5,861 nt of DNA from Leptofilum sp050292445. Its GTDB lineage: Bacteria; Chloroflexota; Anaerolineae; Promineifilales; Promineifilaceae. A program made the position numbers and the translations under genes. The first letter of the stretch is position 1. Every line of letters begins with the position of its first letter. The notes beneath the pieces were generated by a model. It was not told the origin of the DNA and did no database searches. It was given only the letters and a program-made list of their open reading frames with translations. This document shows, one piece after another, positions 1 to 5,196 of this stretch. The DNA is taken from contig JBNKLQ010000336.1 of the NCBI GenBank assembly GCA_050292445.1, positions 1 through 5,861 of the forward strand, given 5' to 3'.

Positions 1-1884
1 CGGTAGATCCATATCCAGCTCATACACATTCCATAACTCCGACGGCTGAATTGGATTTAGATAAAAGTTGCGCACAAAGGGCCGGGCAGCGGCCACTTTC
101 ACCCGCGGGAACAGGGGGATGACCGGCAGTTGCTCGGCAAATATGCGCATGGCTGCCTGGTGGGTGGTGACATATTCCGGGCTGGGACGAAAAGCATGTT
201 GGGCCTGGCGGCAAGCGGCGTCGAACGCGTCATTGCGCCAACCGGTATTGTTGACGCTGTCCCAGCCAGCAAACCCCTCAGCCACCGGGCCGGAGATGTT
301 CTGTGACAGCCAGTAAGTGCACGGCGGTTCCATTTCCGTTAACCAGGCATATTCAGCCAGATCGTACTGACGGCCGAACAGCTTTCCGTCCGGCCCGTCG
401 GCAAACAAGTCGGCCGTTGGGGCAAAATTTAGCGTGACTGCAATGCCACACTCACGCATATTTTCCTGGAAGATCAGCGCGATTGCTTCACGTTCCCAGT
501 TGTCGGGCACGTCTAATGTCACCTCGAAGGGAATCCCGGTAGTGAGGTCCTGGCGAAGGCCATCGCCATCTGTGTCCCGGTAGCCTGCTTCATTCAGCAA
601 GGCATTGGCCGCCGCCACATCGTAAGCCCACTGGTGAGTGTCTTCCGGGTATAGCGGATGTGTTGCTGGCACATAGGTGTGCATTACTTCAGACTGGCCA
701 AACAGAATTTCATCCACCATGTGCTGGCGGTCGGTGCATTGGGCAATGGCCTGGCGCACCCGCACATCTTCAAACCAGTCCGGACGGCCGTTGCCATCCC
801 CATACTCACCATAGGAATTGATACCAAAATCAATATGCTCAAAGACACTATCTGTTTGGTAATGAGGCGTCACTAACCCTGCGGCTTCAGCTTCCTGCAT
901 GAATGGGAAATGGTCAACAGCAAATAGATCGCTGGTGAGAATGTCACAACTGCCCGTAAACAATTGGGCCACATTATAAGCACCAAATAACACTACGATT
1001 TGTGCAAGACGGGGTAGCTGTTCTGATCGGCGATAATAATAGGGGTTAGCTTCCAACAAAATGTTGGCCCCTGGAATCCATTCTTTCACCACAAAAGGCC
1101 CGCTGCTCAGGAGAGGCGTTTCGGAACTGGGGCCCAACAAATCTGCGATCTCGGCCATTTCCCTGTTGACCAGCTGGTGCTGCGGCAGCGGCGTCCAGAC
1201 GTTGAGGAAGTAACGCTGGTCCAGCCAGCCAGGCAGCCCTATCCAGCGGATGGTGTGTATGTCCACGGCCACGTAACCGGCCGTGCGCTTAATCTGGTCG
1301 GAATCTTCATCGTGGTAAGCAGCTACTTCATAACTAAAGACGGAATCGGTGGCAGTAACGGCCGTTCCGTCAGACCAAACCAGCGGCTTCAACGTAAAAT
1401 CCACTACCATTTGCGGCAGTTCTACAGAATCATCTGTAAACACGAACTCTGTGCCATCGGCAGCAAGCAGCGTGGTGCCTGCTGCTAGAGTCGTAACCTG
1501 ACCATTGGCAGCGACAACGGTGTCACCTGCCTGGACCATTACTGTGTTTATGATGGCATCACCATCTGCCAGGCTGGGCAGCTTTTCTAAGCCTTGGGGC
1601 TGGTAATCATAGTCGAGGGTGGTGTACAGATTTTCATAGATGGCATGGCGCACGGCAACGGCCGTTAACCGGCTGTCACCATACAAAAAAAGATCGTCTG
1701 GCTCCAACGACATGCAAATGGATAACTCTTTGAGAATAGTTGTCTCAGTAGTTGTGACTTCATTTACGGCCGTTACCGTGGGTGTTTGGGTCGGATCGAT
1801 TTTTGTTTCGCAGGCCGTTAGTACAGCCAGCAGCACAATAAAGAGGAGCTGTTGCCAACTATTATGTGATTTCTTAAGTTTCAT
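1..1884 (-). CDS. ABC transporter substrate-binding lipoprotein, family 5 (3' end outside window)
   Basis: The frame is open from ATG at 1884-1882 to position 1, giving 628 residues with no stop, so the C-terminus lies beyond the left edge. Residues 1-25 form a lipoprotein signal (basic start, hydrophobic 13-22, lipobox LTAC with Cys25), followed by a Thr-rich linker (31-50). Family 5 binding-protein (SBP_bac_5) hallmarks appear in order: IYENLYTTL (82-90), VWSDGTAVTATDSVFSYEV (169-187), SGPFVVKEWIPGANILLEAN (261-280) and DVRVRQAIAQCTDRQHMV (373-390). The protein should be tethered outside the membrane and deliver a peptide or similar solute to an ABC permease; substrate cannot be read and no permease gene is in the window. 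A GGGAGG site lies 9 bases before the ATG. Residues 112-156 hold an extra beta-like insert with a small internal repeat. The reading ends in ELWNVYELDMDLP, typical of the extreme C-terminus, so little is probably missing. Confidence 0.93.
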   Translation of the reverse strand, partial: MKLKKSHNSWQQLLFIVLLAVLTACETKIDPTQTPTVTAVNEVTTTETTILKELSICMSLEPDDLFLYGDSRLTAVAVRHAIYENLYTTLDYDYQPQGLEKLPSLADGDAIINTVMVQAGDTVVAANGQVTTLAAGTTLLAADGTEFVFTDDSVELPQMVVDFTLKPLVWSDGTAVTATDSVFSYEVAAYHDEDSDQIKRTAGYVAVDIHTIRWIGLPGWLDQRYFLNVWTPLPQHQLVNREMAEIADLLGPSSETPLLSSGPFVVKEWIPGANILLEANPYYYRRSEQLPRLAQIVVLFGAYNVAQLFTGSCDILTSDLFAVDHFPFMQEAEAAGLVTPHYQTDSVFEHIDFGINSYGEYGDGNGRPDWFEDVRVRQAIAQCTDRQHMVDEILFGQSEVMHTYVPATHPLYPEDTHQWAYDVAAANALLNEAGYRDTDGDGLRQDLTTGIPFEVTLDVPDNWEREAIALIFQENMRECGIAVTLNFAPTADLFADGPDGKLFGRQYDLAEYAWLTEMEPPCTYWLSQNISGPVAEGFAGWDSVNNTGWRNDAFDAACRQAQHAFRPSPEYVTTHQAAMRIFAEQLPVIPLFPRVKVAAARPFVRNFYLNPIQPSELWNVYELDMDLP

Positions 1885-1893
1885 CAAGACTCG

Positions 1894-1899
1894 CCTCCC
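1894..1899 (-). promoter_or_regulatory. Ribosome binding site for the substrate-binding protein gene
   Basis: GGGAGG on the minus strand lies 9 bases before the ATG at 1884-1882. It fixes the start of the lipoprotein signal peptide. Confidence 0.75.
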
Positions 1900-1921
1900 G
1901 TTGTTAACCAGAAACGGCCAA

Positions 1922-1930
1922 ATTTTAGCA
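1922..1930 (-). promoter_or_regulatory. Putative extended -10 promoter for the substrate-binding protein gene
   Basis: On the minus strand the sequence reads TGCTAAAAT: an extended -10 TG (1930-1929) one base before TAAAAT (1927-1922), which matches TATAAT at 5 of 6 bases. No good -35 box stands 17 bases upstream, as is often the case for extended -10 promoters. The implied 5' leader is about 30 bases long and contains the GGGAGG ribosome site at 1899-1894. Confidence 0.4.
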
Positions 1931-2014
1931 CAATCTACACACCAGCCACTTCCCTTCCCACAGGTGTTCCCAGTACAATTGCCATCAAACTTTTAAACAT
2001 ACGTGAGGCAACAA

Positions 2015-2191
2015 GTGAAACTTCATTGGCACATGTGGATTTTGGTAAGCGCGATTTTGCTGGTCTTGGTGGCCGCCTGTGGTGGTAATGAAGAAACAGA
2101 AACGGCCGTTTTTTGTCTTATTTCTACTCTTTTCCCCGCCAACTGTGACAAGTATCGTCACAAAACCCCTAAATTCATCTTGACAGATTAG
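2015..2191 (+). CDS. Very short lipoprotein, possibly a truncated remnant
   Basis: I do not recognise this gene. A GTG start at 2015 is preferred over the in-frame GTG at 2003 because GAGG (2005-2008) sits 6 bases before it and the protein then begins MKLHW, a normal signal-peptide start. The 58-residue product has a clear lipoprotein signal: hydrophobic stretch about 8-21 and lipobox LVAAC with Cys22, then GGNEETETAV, which resembles the start of a linker. After that only about 26 unremarkable residues remain, with two Cys (about 34 and 44), before the TAG at 2189-2191. The mature part is too short for a known binding domain. Either this is a genuine small membrane-anchored lipoprotein or the 5' end of a longer gene that lost its body. 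The break in character coincides with an AACGGCCGTT repeat at 2101-2110. The last codons overlap the -35 box of the next promoter. Confidence 0.5.
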   Translation: MKLHWHMWILVSAILLVLVAACGGNEETETAVFCLISTLFPANCDKYRHKTPKFILTD

Positions 2192-2208
2192 CACGCTTGT
2201 TCTAATAT
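2180..2208 (+). promoter_or_regulatory. Near-consensus sigma-70 promoter upstream of the membrane protein / transglycosylase unit
   Basis: TTGACA (2180-2185) is a perfect -35 box. It is followed after exactly 17 bases by TAATAT (2203-2208), which matches the -10 consensus at 4 of 6 bases, including both outer TA and the final T. Start of transcription is predicted near 2215. The -35 lies inside the last codons of the short upstream lipoprotein gene. The next downstream gene begins at 2460, so the leader would be about 245 bases. Confidence 0.65.
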
Positions 2209-2209
2209 C

Positions 2210-2229
2210 CGTTCTAGAACGAATGTTCC
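2210..2229. promoter_or_regulatory. Palindromic GAAC/GTTC operator, LexA (SOS)-box-like
   Basis: Two overlapping palindromic elements lie at the predicted transcription start. CGTTCTAGAACG (2210-2221) is a perfect 12-base palindrome. GAACGAATGTTC (2217-2228) has the GAAC-N4-GTTC form of the Gram-positive LexA/DinR box. Against the Bacillus consensus CGAACRNRYGTTYC, positions 2216-2229 differ only at the first base. A further GTTCTA at 2199-2204 repeats the one at 2211-2216 twelve bases away. The site position, from just after the -10 box to about +14, fits a repressor that blocks initiation. Whether the regulator is LexA or another winged-helix or HTH repressor cannot be told from sequence, and no regulator gene is in view. 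Confidence 0.5.
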
Positions 2230-2239
2230 ACACCCTCCC

Positions 2240-2270
2240 GGAGCTGATTGGTGCGCCCCCAATCAGCTCC
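2240..2270 (+). other. Leader hairpin 1 (12-bp perfect stem)
   Basis: GGAGCTGATTGG (2240-2251) pairs perfectly with CCAATCAGCTCC (2259-2270) around a 7-base loop. No run of T follows (the next bases are CTCTTCAC), so it is not a standard intrinsic terminator. It begins about 25 bases after the predicted start of transcription and would be the first folded element in the leader RNA. Confidence 0.7.
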
Positions 2271-2282
2271 CTCTTCACAAAC

Positions 2283-2351
2283 AAGCGGGCGCAACGGTGT
2301 AAAAGCGGGAACGTCTTTGAAATTAAAACAACCTGATGCGCCCGCTTTTAC
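2283..2351 (+). promoter_or_regulatory. Mutually exclusive helices in the leader: attenuator-like element or small structured RNA
   Basis: Two 11-bp perfect helices compete for one right arm. Helix A pairs AAGCGGGCGCA (2283-2293) with TGCGCCCGCTT (2337-2347). Helix B pairs GTAAAAGCGGG (2299-2309) with CCCGCTTTTAC (2341-2351). Since 2341-2347 is used by both, only one can form at a time. The right arm ends in TTTTACTT, giving a weak terminator-like tail. This arrangement is what transcription attenuators and riboswitch expression platforms look like, but I recognise no known aptamer class. It could instead be the body of a small RNA started at about 2215, or the relic of a short inverted-repeat element. 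Confidence 0.45.
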
Positions 2352-2355
2352 TTAA

Positions 2356-2407
2356 GTAATCGGCCCAACTGCCTTTGGTTGTTCTGCAAAAACTTTTTGC
2401 CGATTAC
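2356..2407 (+). other. Leader hairpin 3 with nested inverted repeat
   Basis: GTAATCGGC (2356-2364) pairs perfectly over 9 bp with GCCGATTAC (2399-2407). Inside its right side lies GCAAAAACTTTTTGC (2386-2400), a 7-bp inverted repeat with one central base that shares its final GC with the outer stem. The structure ends about 38 bases before the ribosome binding site of the downstream gene. Confidence 0.5.
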
Positions 2408-2444
2408 AGGATTAGAAGATTGCCCAAGCAGAGGGGCAAATAAC

Positions 2445-2450
2445 AAGGAG
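2445..2450 (+). promoter_or_regulatory. Ribosome binding site deciding the start at 2460
   Basis: AAGGAG abuts an in-frame ATG at 2451, which leaves no spacer, but stands 9 bases before the ATG at 2460. The second ATG is therefore the likely start. The reading frame also extends upstream to a TTG at 2379, but that part overlaps leader hairpin 3 and has no ribosome site. Confidence 0.75.
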
Positions 2451-2459
2451 ATGCGGATC

Positions 2460-3287
2460 ATGCAAAACAATCAATACCTGCGACCCCAAACCATTGGCAC
2501 CCGGCTGTCTTCCCTGACCAGCTCTGTGCCCAAGAAAACGGCCATTGGCCTAATTTTAATTATTGCCCTGGTCGCCTTTGAGATTTTCAACTTTGACACC
2601 ACCCAGTACGCCCTGAACAACCTTATTGGCGACGTGCGCTTTTTGGGTATGCAGTGGGCGGCTATTTTGGCCATCGCCTTCTGCTCTATCGACTTTGCCG
2701 GACTGGTGCGCCTTTTCACCCCGGAACGGGGCCTGGATGAACCAAAAGAGGTCTGGTACCTGATGGGTGCCTGGCTGCTCGGCGCCACGATGAACGCCGT
2801 CATGACCTGGTGGGCCATTTCCCTCACGCTGCTCAATCATAGCTTCGGCAACGAGGTGCTTAGTCGGGAACAACTGCTACTGTATGTGCCCATTTTTGTA
2901 GCCGTTTTGGTCTGGCTAACCCGCATCCTGTTCATCGGCGCGTTCTCCGTGGCGGGTGAGCATATCTTTGATTTCAATGATGTGGCAGACACACCGCAAA
3001 AACGACCAGTTGCCAGCAAGGCAACAGCACGCCGTCGCACAACCACCACAAACGTTCGTCGTGCCCCTGTGGCCAAGACGGCTGCACCCAAGCGAACGGC
3101 CGTTCCCAAACGGGTTAGCGCCCAGCCAACCCAGGTACATATGCCTGTGGACGAATACAATGAGCCAGCACCGCAACCGCAGCGGCAGCCCGTTTCTTCT
3201 CGTGTACGGCAACGTCCGCCACGGCCTAACGGTATGCGCCGCTCCCCCTTGAATGGGTTACAGGCACGTCCTCGCAACCGAAACTAG
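2460..3287 (+). CDS. Four-helix membrane protein with long basic Pro/Arg-rich tail, unknown function
   Basis: The 275-residue product belongs to no family I can name. Four hydrophobic segments are visible at about 27-45, 62-84, 98-125 and 137-165. Basic residues before helix 1 (KK at 25-26) and the positive-inside rule place both ends in the cytoplasm. The tail from about 178 to 275 is low-complexity and rich in Pro, Ala, Thr and Arg: I count 23 Lys/Arg against 3 Asp/Glu. Such a tail could bind nucleic acid, acidic lipids or an acidic protein partner. The gene follows a strong promoter and a structured leader, and ends 56 bases before the lytic transglycosylase gene with no terminator between, so the two are probably co-transcribed. 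The neighbour points to a cell-envelope role. An alternative is a component of a secretion or conjugation-like apparatus, since such systems often carry a transglycosylase, but no other part of one is present. Confidence 0.85.
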   Translation: MQNNQYLRPQTIGTRLSSLTSSVPKKTAIGLILIIALVAFEIFNFDTTQYALNNLIGDVRFLGMQWAAILAIAFCSIDFAGLVRLFTPERGLDEPKEVWYLMGAWLLGATMNAVMTWWAISLTLLNHSFGNEVLSREQLLLYVPIFVAVLVWLTRILFIGAFSVAGEHIFDFNDVADTPQKRPVASKATARRRTTTTNVRRAPVAKTAAPKRTAVPKRVSAQPTQVHMPVDEYNEPAPQPQRQPVSSRVRQRPPRPNGMRRSPLNGLQARPRNRN

Positions 3288-3343
3288 ACAGTATTTTTGA
3301 GCGCCATTGGCACGTTTACGCCCCACACCGAACGAGGTAAACT

Positions 3344-4159
3344 ATGACGGTCTACGAACAACAGCTAACCACATTCTGGACGGTAGATACGCCTTTGAAT
3401 GAGTACGAGCAGTTTGAGTACGAACCGGAAATCATCATTGAAGAGTATGATCTGCCGCCAGACCCCACGCAGCAGCGCATGATGATGATCCTTACCTTTG
3501 TCTTGGTAGGTGTGCTCCTCTTTGCCTTATTGGTCATGCCGCGATTGGCAAAAGCTGATTTGCCCTTGTTGAGCAGCAGTTCAGCCGAAGCTGTAAATCC
3601 AGCCGCAGGTGACTCAGCGGCCATTGCCAACGAGGCGGCCAGCAAGACGGTGAACTACCAGGGGAAAATTTCGGCCGTTTTCTCTGATGAGGTCAAATAT
3701 TGGGAAGCGGACATCATGCGTTGGGCCAATGAGTACAGCCTGGACCCCGACATGGTGGCCACCATTATGCAGGTTGAATCCTGTGGCGATCCCCAGGCAT
3801 TGTCTATCGCTGGTGCTCAGGGCTTGTTCCAGGTGATGCCCTTCCACTTTACCGCTGGCGAAGATATGCTGGAACCCAACACAAATGCCAGGCGTGGTAT
3901 GAACTACTTTGCCGAGCGGCTGGTGCAGACCGCAGGGGATGTGGGCAAAGCGTTTGCTGGTTACAATGGCGGGCATGTCGCAGCGGGCAGCAGCTGGAAC
4001 AATTGGGCAGCTGAAACGCAACGTTATTACGTTTGGACCACAGGCATTTATGAAGATGCCAAAGCGGGGCTAACAGAAAGTCCCACATTACAAGAATGGT
4101 ATGCAGCGGGCGGCGTCAGCCTTTGTCAACAGGCGGCCAGTCGGTTGAACTTGCGTTAA
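3344..4159 (+). CDS. Membrane-anchored lytic transglycosylase, SLT domain
   Basis: The 271-residue protein should cleave the glycan strands of peptidoglycan outside the membrane, forming 1,6-anhydro ends. Residues 1-46 are acidic and Tyr/Glu-rich (11 Asp/Glu, one Arg). One membrane anchor follows at about 47-67, then a Ser/Ala linker (75-105) and an SLT domain at about 115-235. The catalytic Glu is E145 in QVESCGDPQA, with GAQGLFQVMP (157-166) and AGYNGG (205-210) as further goose-type/SLT hallmarks. Cys147 beside the catalytic Glu and Cys261 near the C-terminus could form a disulfide. GAGG at 3334-3337 stands 6 bases before the ATG. With the upstream membrane protein it forms a likely two-gene unit ending at the terminator at 4190-4228. 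The acidic N-tail is unusual for transglycosylases and would face the cytoplasm if the anchor is uncleaved. Cleavage near AKA-D (69-72) would release the enzyme instead. Confidence 0.9.
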   Translation: MTVYEQQLTTFWTVDTPLNEYEQFEYEPEIIIEEYDLPPDPTQQRMMMILTFVLVGVLLFALLVMPRLAKADLPLLSSSSAEAVNPAAGDSAAIANEAASKTVNYQGKISAVFSDEVKYWEADIMRWANEYSLDPDMVATIMQVESCGDPQALSIAGAQGLFQVMPFHFTAGEDMLEPNTNARRGMNYFAERLVQTAGDVGKAFAGYNGGHVAAGSSWNNWAAETQRYYVWTTGIYEDAKAGLTESPTLQEWYAAGGVSLCQQAASRLNLR

Positions 4160-4189
4160 TTTACCGCAGCAACCTCTCCTTAACTCTGT

Positions 4190-4240
4190 AAAAGCGCAGG
4201 GTGGGGTCATAGCCCACCCTGCGCTTTTGTTTGTCTGTTT
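4190..4240 (+). terminator. Intrinsic terminator after the transglycosylase gene
   Basis: AAAAGCGCAGGGTGGG (4190-4205) pairs perfectly over 16 bp with CCCACCCTGCGCTTTT (4213-4228) around the loop GTCATAG. A T-rich run follows to about 4240. The A-rich left flank means it could also stop transcription from the other side. Confidence 0.9.
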
Positions 4241-4242
4241 GT

Positions 4243-4271
4243 TTGACGGCCAATCTTCCCCAACCTATACT
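4243..4271 (+). promoter_or_regulatory. Sigma-70 promoter for the metallo-hydrolase gene
   Basis: TTGACG (4243-4248; 5 of 6 to TTGACA) and TATACT (4266-4271; 5 of 6 to TATAAT) are separated by exactly 17 bases. Start is predicted near 4278, giving a leader of about 60 bases. The -35 box sits directly after the T-run of the preceding terminator, so the gene is insulated from the upstream unit. Confidence 0.65.
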
Positions 4272-4325
4272 TGGATTGTATTTCCTACCAGCTAACAGAC
4301 CCTTACAAATCATTTCAGCTTTTAC

Positions 4326-4332
4326 AAGGAGG
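4326..4332 (+). promoter_or_regulatory. Ribosome binding site of the hydrolase gene
   Basis: AAGGAGG, a full-length Shine-Dalgarno match, stands 6 bases before ATG 4339. It rules out the upstream in-frame GTG at 4231. Confidence 0.85.
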
Positions 4333-4338
4333 CTGCTC

Positions 4339-5025
4339 ATGTCAATTTCTATTACGTGGCACGGTCACGCAACGTTTTCCCTGAATATCAATGGCACAAA
4401 TATTGTCGTCGATCCCTTTTTTGCGGGCAATAATCCTGTGGCCAAAACTGGCGCTGATTCCGTTGCGGCCGATTTTATTCTGCAAACACACGGTCACGGG
4501 GACCACATTGCCGACACAGTTGGGTTGGCCAAACGCACCGGGGCACTGGTCATTGCCAATTTCGAGATTTGTAACTGGATAGGTGCGCAGGGACATGACA
4601 ATGTGCACGCGATGAACACGGGTGGCGGCTATAATTTCTCTTTTGGCCGTGTAAAAATGACGGCTGCTTTGCACAGCTCTGGCTTACCGGACGGCTCCTA
4701 CGGGGGTGATCCAGGGGGCTTTCTGGTGATGGCTGATGGCAAGACGCTGTACATTGCGGGCGACACGGCACTGTTTTCTGACATGGCGCTGATTGGCCGG
4801 GCAGGAATCGATTTGGCCATTCTACCGGTGGGAGATAATTTTACGATGGGGCCGGAAGATTCCGTGCTGGCACTGGATTATCTCAAGCCGAAGTCTGTTA
4901 TCCCCTGCCATTACAACACCTGGCCACCCATCGCCATTGATGTGGATGCCTGGGCTGAAAATGTGCGGAAGGAAACGGCCGTTACTCCCATTGTCCTCAG
5001 CGTGGACGAAACCTATAACTTATAG
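4339..5025 (+). CDS. UPF0173-type metal-dependent hydrolase, metallo-beta-lactamase fold
   Basis: The 228-residue product matches the UPF0173/YtkL-like family in length and motifs. It opens with ITWHGHATFSL (5-15) and VVDPFF (23-28). The metal-binding motif THGHGDH (50-56) supplies His51, His53, Asp55 and His56. Further likely ligands are His112 (ALHSS), Asp142 in AGDTALFSDM (140-149) and His191 in IPCHYNTWP, the family's usual C-terminal His. All ligand positions are present, so the enzyme should be active with two metals, probably zinc, in the cytoplasm. No signal peptide or membrane segment is seen. The physiological substrate of this family is not settled. The ATG at 4339 is chosen because AAGGAGG (4326-4332) lies 6 bases upstream. 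The frame continues upstream to 4231, but that part covers the promoter and terminator T-run and does not look like protein. The gene appears monocistronic. Confidence 0.93.
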   Translation: MSISITWHGHATFSLNINGTNIVVDPFFAGNNPVAKTGADSVAADFILQTHGHGDHIADTVGLAKRTGALVIANFEICNWIGAQGHDNVHAMNTGGGYNFSFGRVKMTAALHSSGLPDGSYGGDPGGFLVMADGKTLYIAGDTALFSDMALIGRAGIDLAILPVGDNFTMGPEDSVLALDYLKPKSVIPCHYNTWPPIAIDVDAWAENVRKETAVTPIVLSVDETYNL

Positions 5026-5053
5026 ACGCCCGCTACATTTCATCTATTCGACT

Positions 5054-5090
5054 AAAGCCACGTTATTGTTGATAGCGTGGCTTTTTATTT
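5054..5090 (+). terminator. Intrinsic terminator after the hydrolase gene
   Basis: AAAGCCACG (5054-5062) pairs with CGTGGCTTT (5076-5084). A U-G wobble and three A-U pairs may extend the stem inward around the loop TGTTG. The T-rich run TTTTTATTT (5082-5090) follows, 28 bases after the stop codon. Confidence 0.88.
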
Positions 5091-5196
5091 CGGCTGCAAA
5101 CCAGTTGTGATTTGCTTAACTGCCAAACACGGAATATTACTCATACTATAAAAGTTATGATGTAACCAATAAATTTTGCAAGTAATGGAGGAACCA

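Larger units (their letters stand above)
784..4983. repeat. Dispersed palindrome AACGGCCGTT (HIP1-like short repeat)
   Basis: Perfect 10-base copies occur at 1357-1366, 1657-1666, 2101-2110, 3095-3104 and 4974-4983. Nine-base ACGGCCGTT lies at 784-792 and 1766-1774, and shorter CGGCCGTT at 411-418 and 3672-3679. A single given 10-mer would be expected well below once in this length. All five perfect copies lie in coding frames and are read ACG GCC GTT (Thr-Ala-Val) on whichever strand is coding, whereas the copy at 784 is read in another frame. The pattern resembles highly iterated palindromes such as cyanobacterial HIP1. Its role is unknown. Confidence 0.8.

Noticed and set aside
20..214. 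Minus-strand 64-codon frame near the left edge, which at first suggested a frameshift in the binding protein
   Set aside because: Re-reading the run of four A at 63-66 shows the main frame passes cleanly into RNFYLNPIQPSELWNVYEL, the expected C-terminus. No frameshift is needed.
1177..1488. Plus-strand frames inside 1-1884 (68-316, 658-876, 1177-1488, 1640-1996)
   Set aside because: All lie opposite the 628-codon substrate-binding protein frame, which carries family motifs throughout. None has domain features of its own.
2240..2270. Hairpin considered as an intrinsic terminator of the short lipoprotein gene
   Set aside because: The stem is perfect, but no T-run follows on either strand, so it is recorded as a leader hairpin only.
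1985..2284. Minus-strand 99-codon frame covering the short lipoprotein gene and leader
   Set aside because: It crosses the operator, promoter and hairpin 1, has no lipobox or other domain feature, and no convincing ribosome site.
2215..2459. Known RNA family (riboswitch, T-box, SRP RNA, 6S RNA, tmRNA)
   Set aside because: I found none of the conserved core motifs by eye, such as a T-box sequence or SRP tetraloop region. The leader is therefore left unclassified.
2837..3277. Minus-strand 146-codon Arg/Gly/Cys-rich frame
   Set aside because: Antisense of the basic tail of the membrane protein gene. It has low complexity and no ribosome site or recognisable domain.
3614..4021. Minus-strand 135-codon frame
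   Set aside because: It lies wholly opposite the SLT domain, whose catalytic motifs clearly identify the plus strand as coding.
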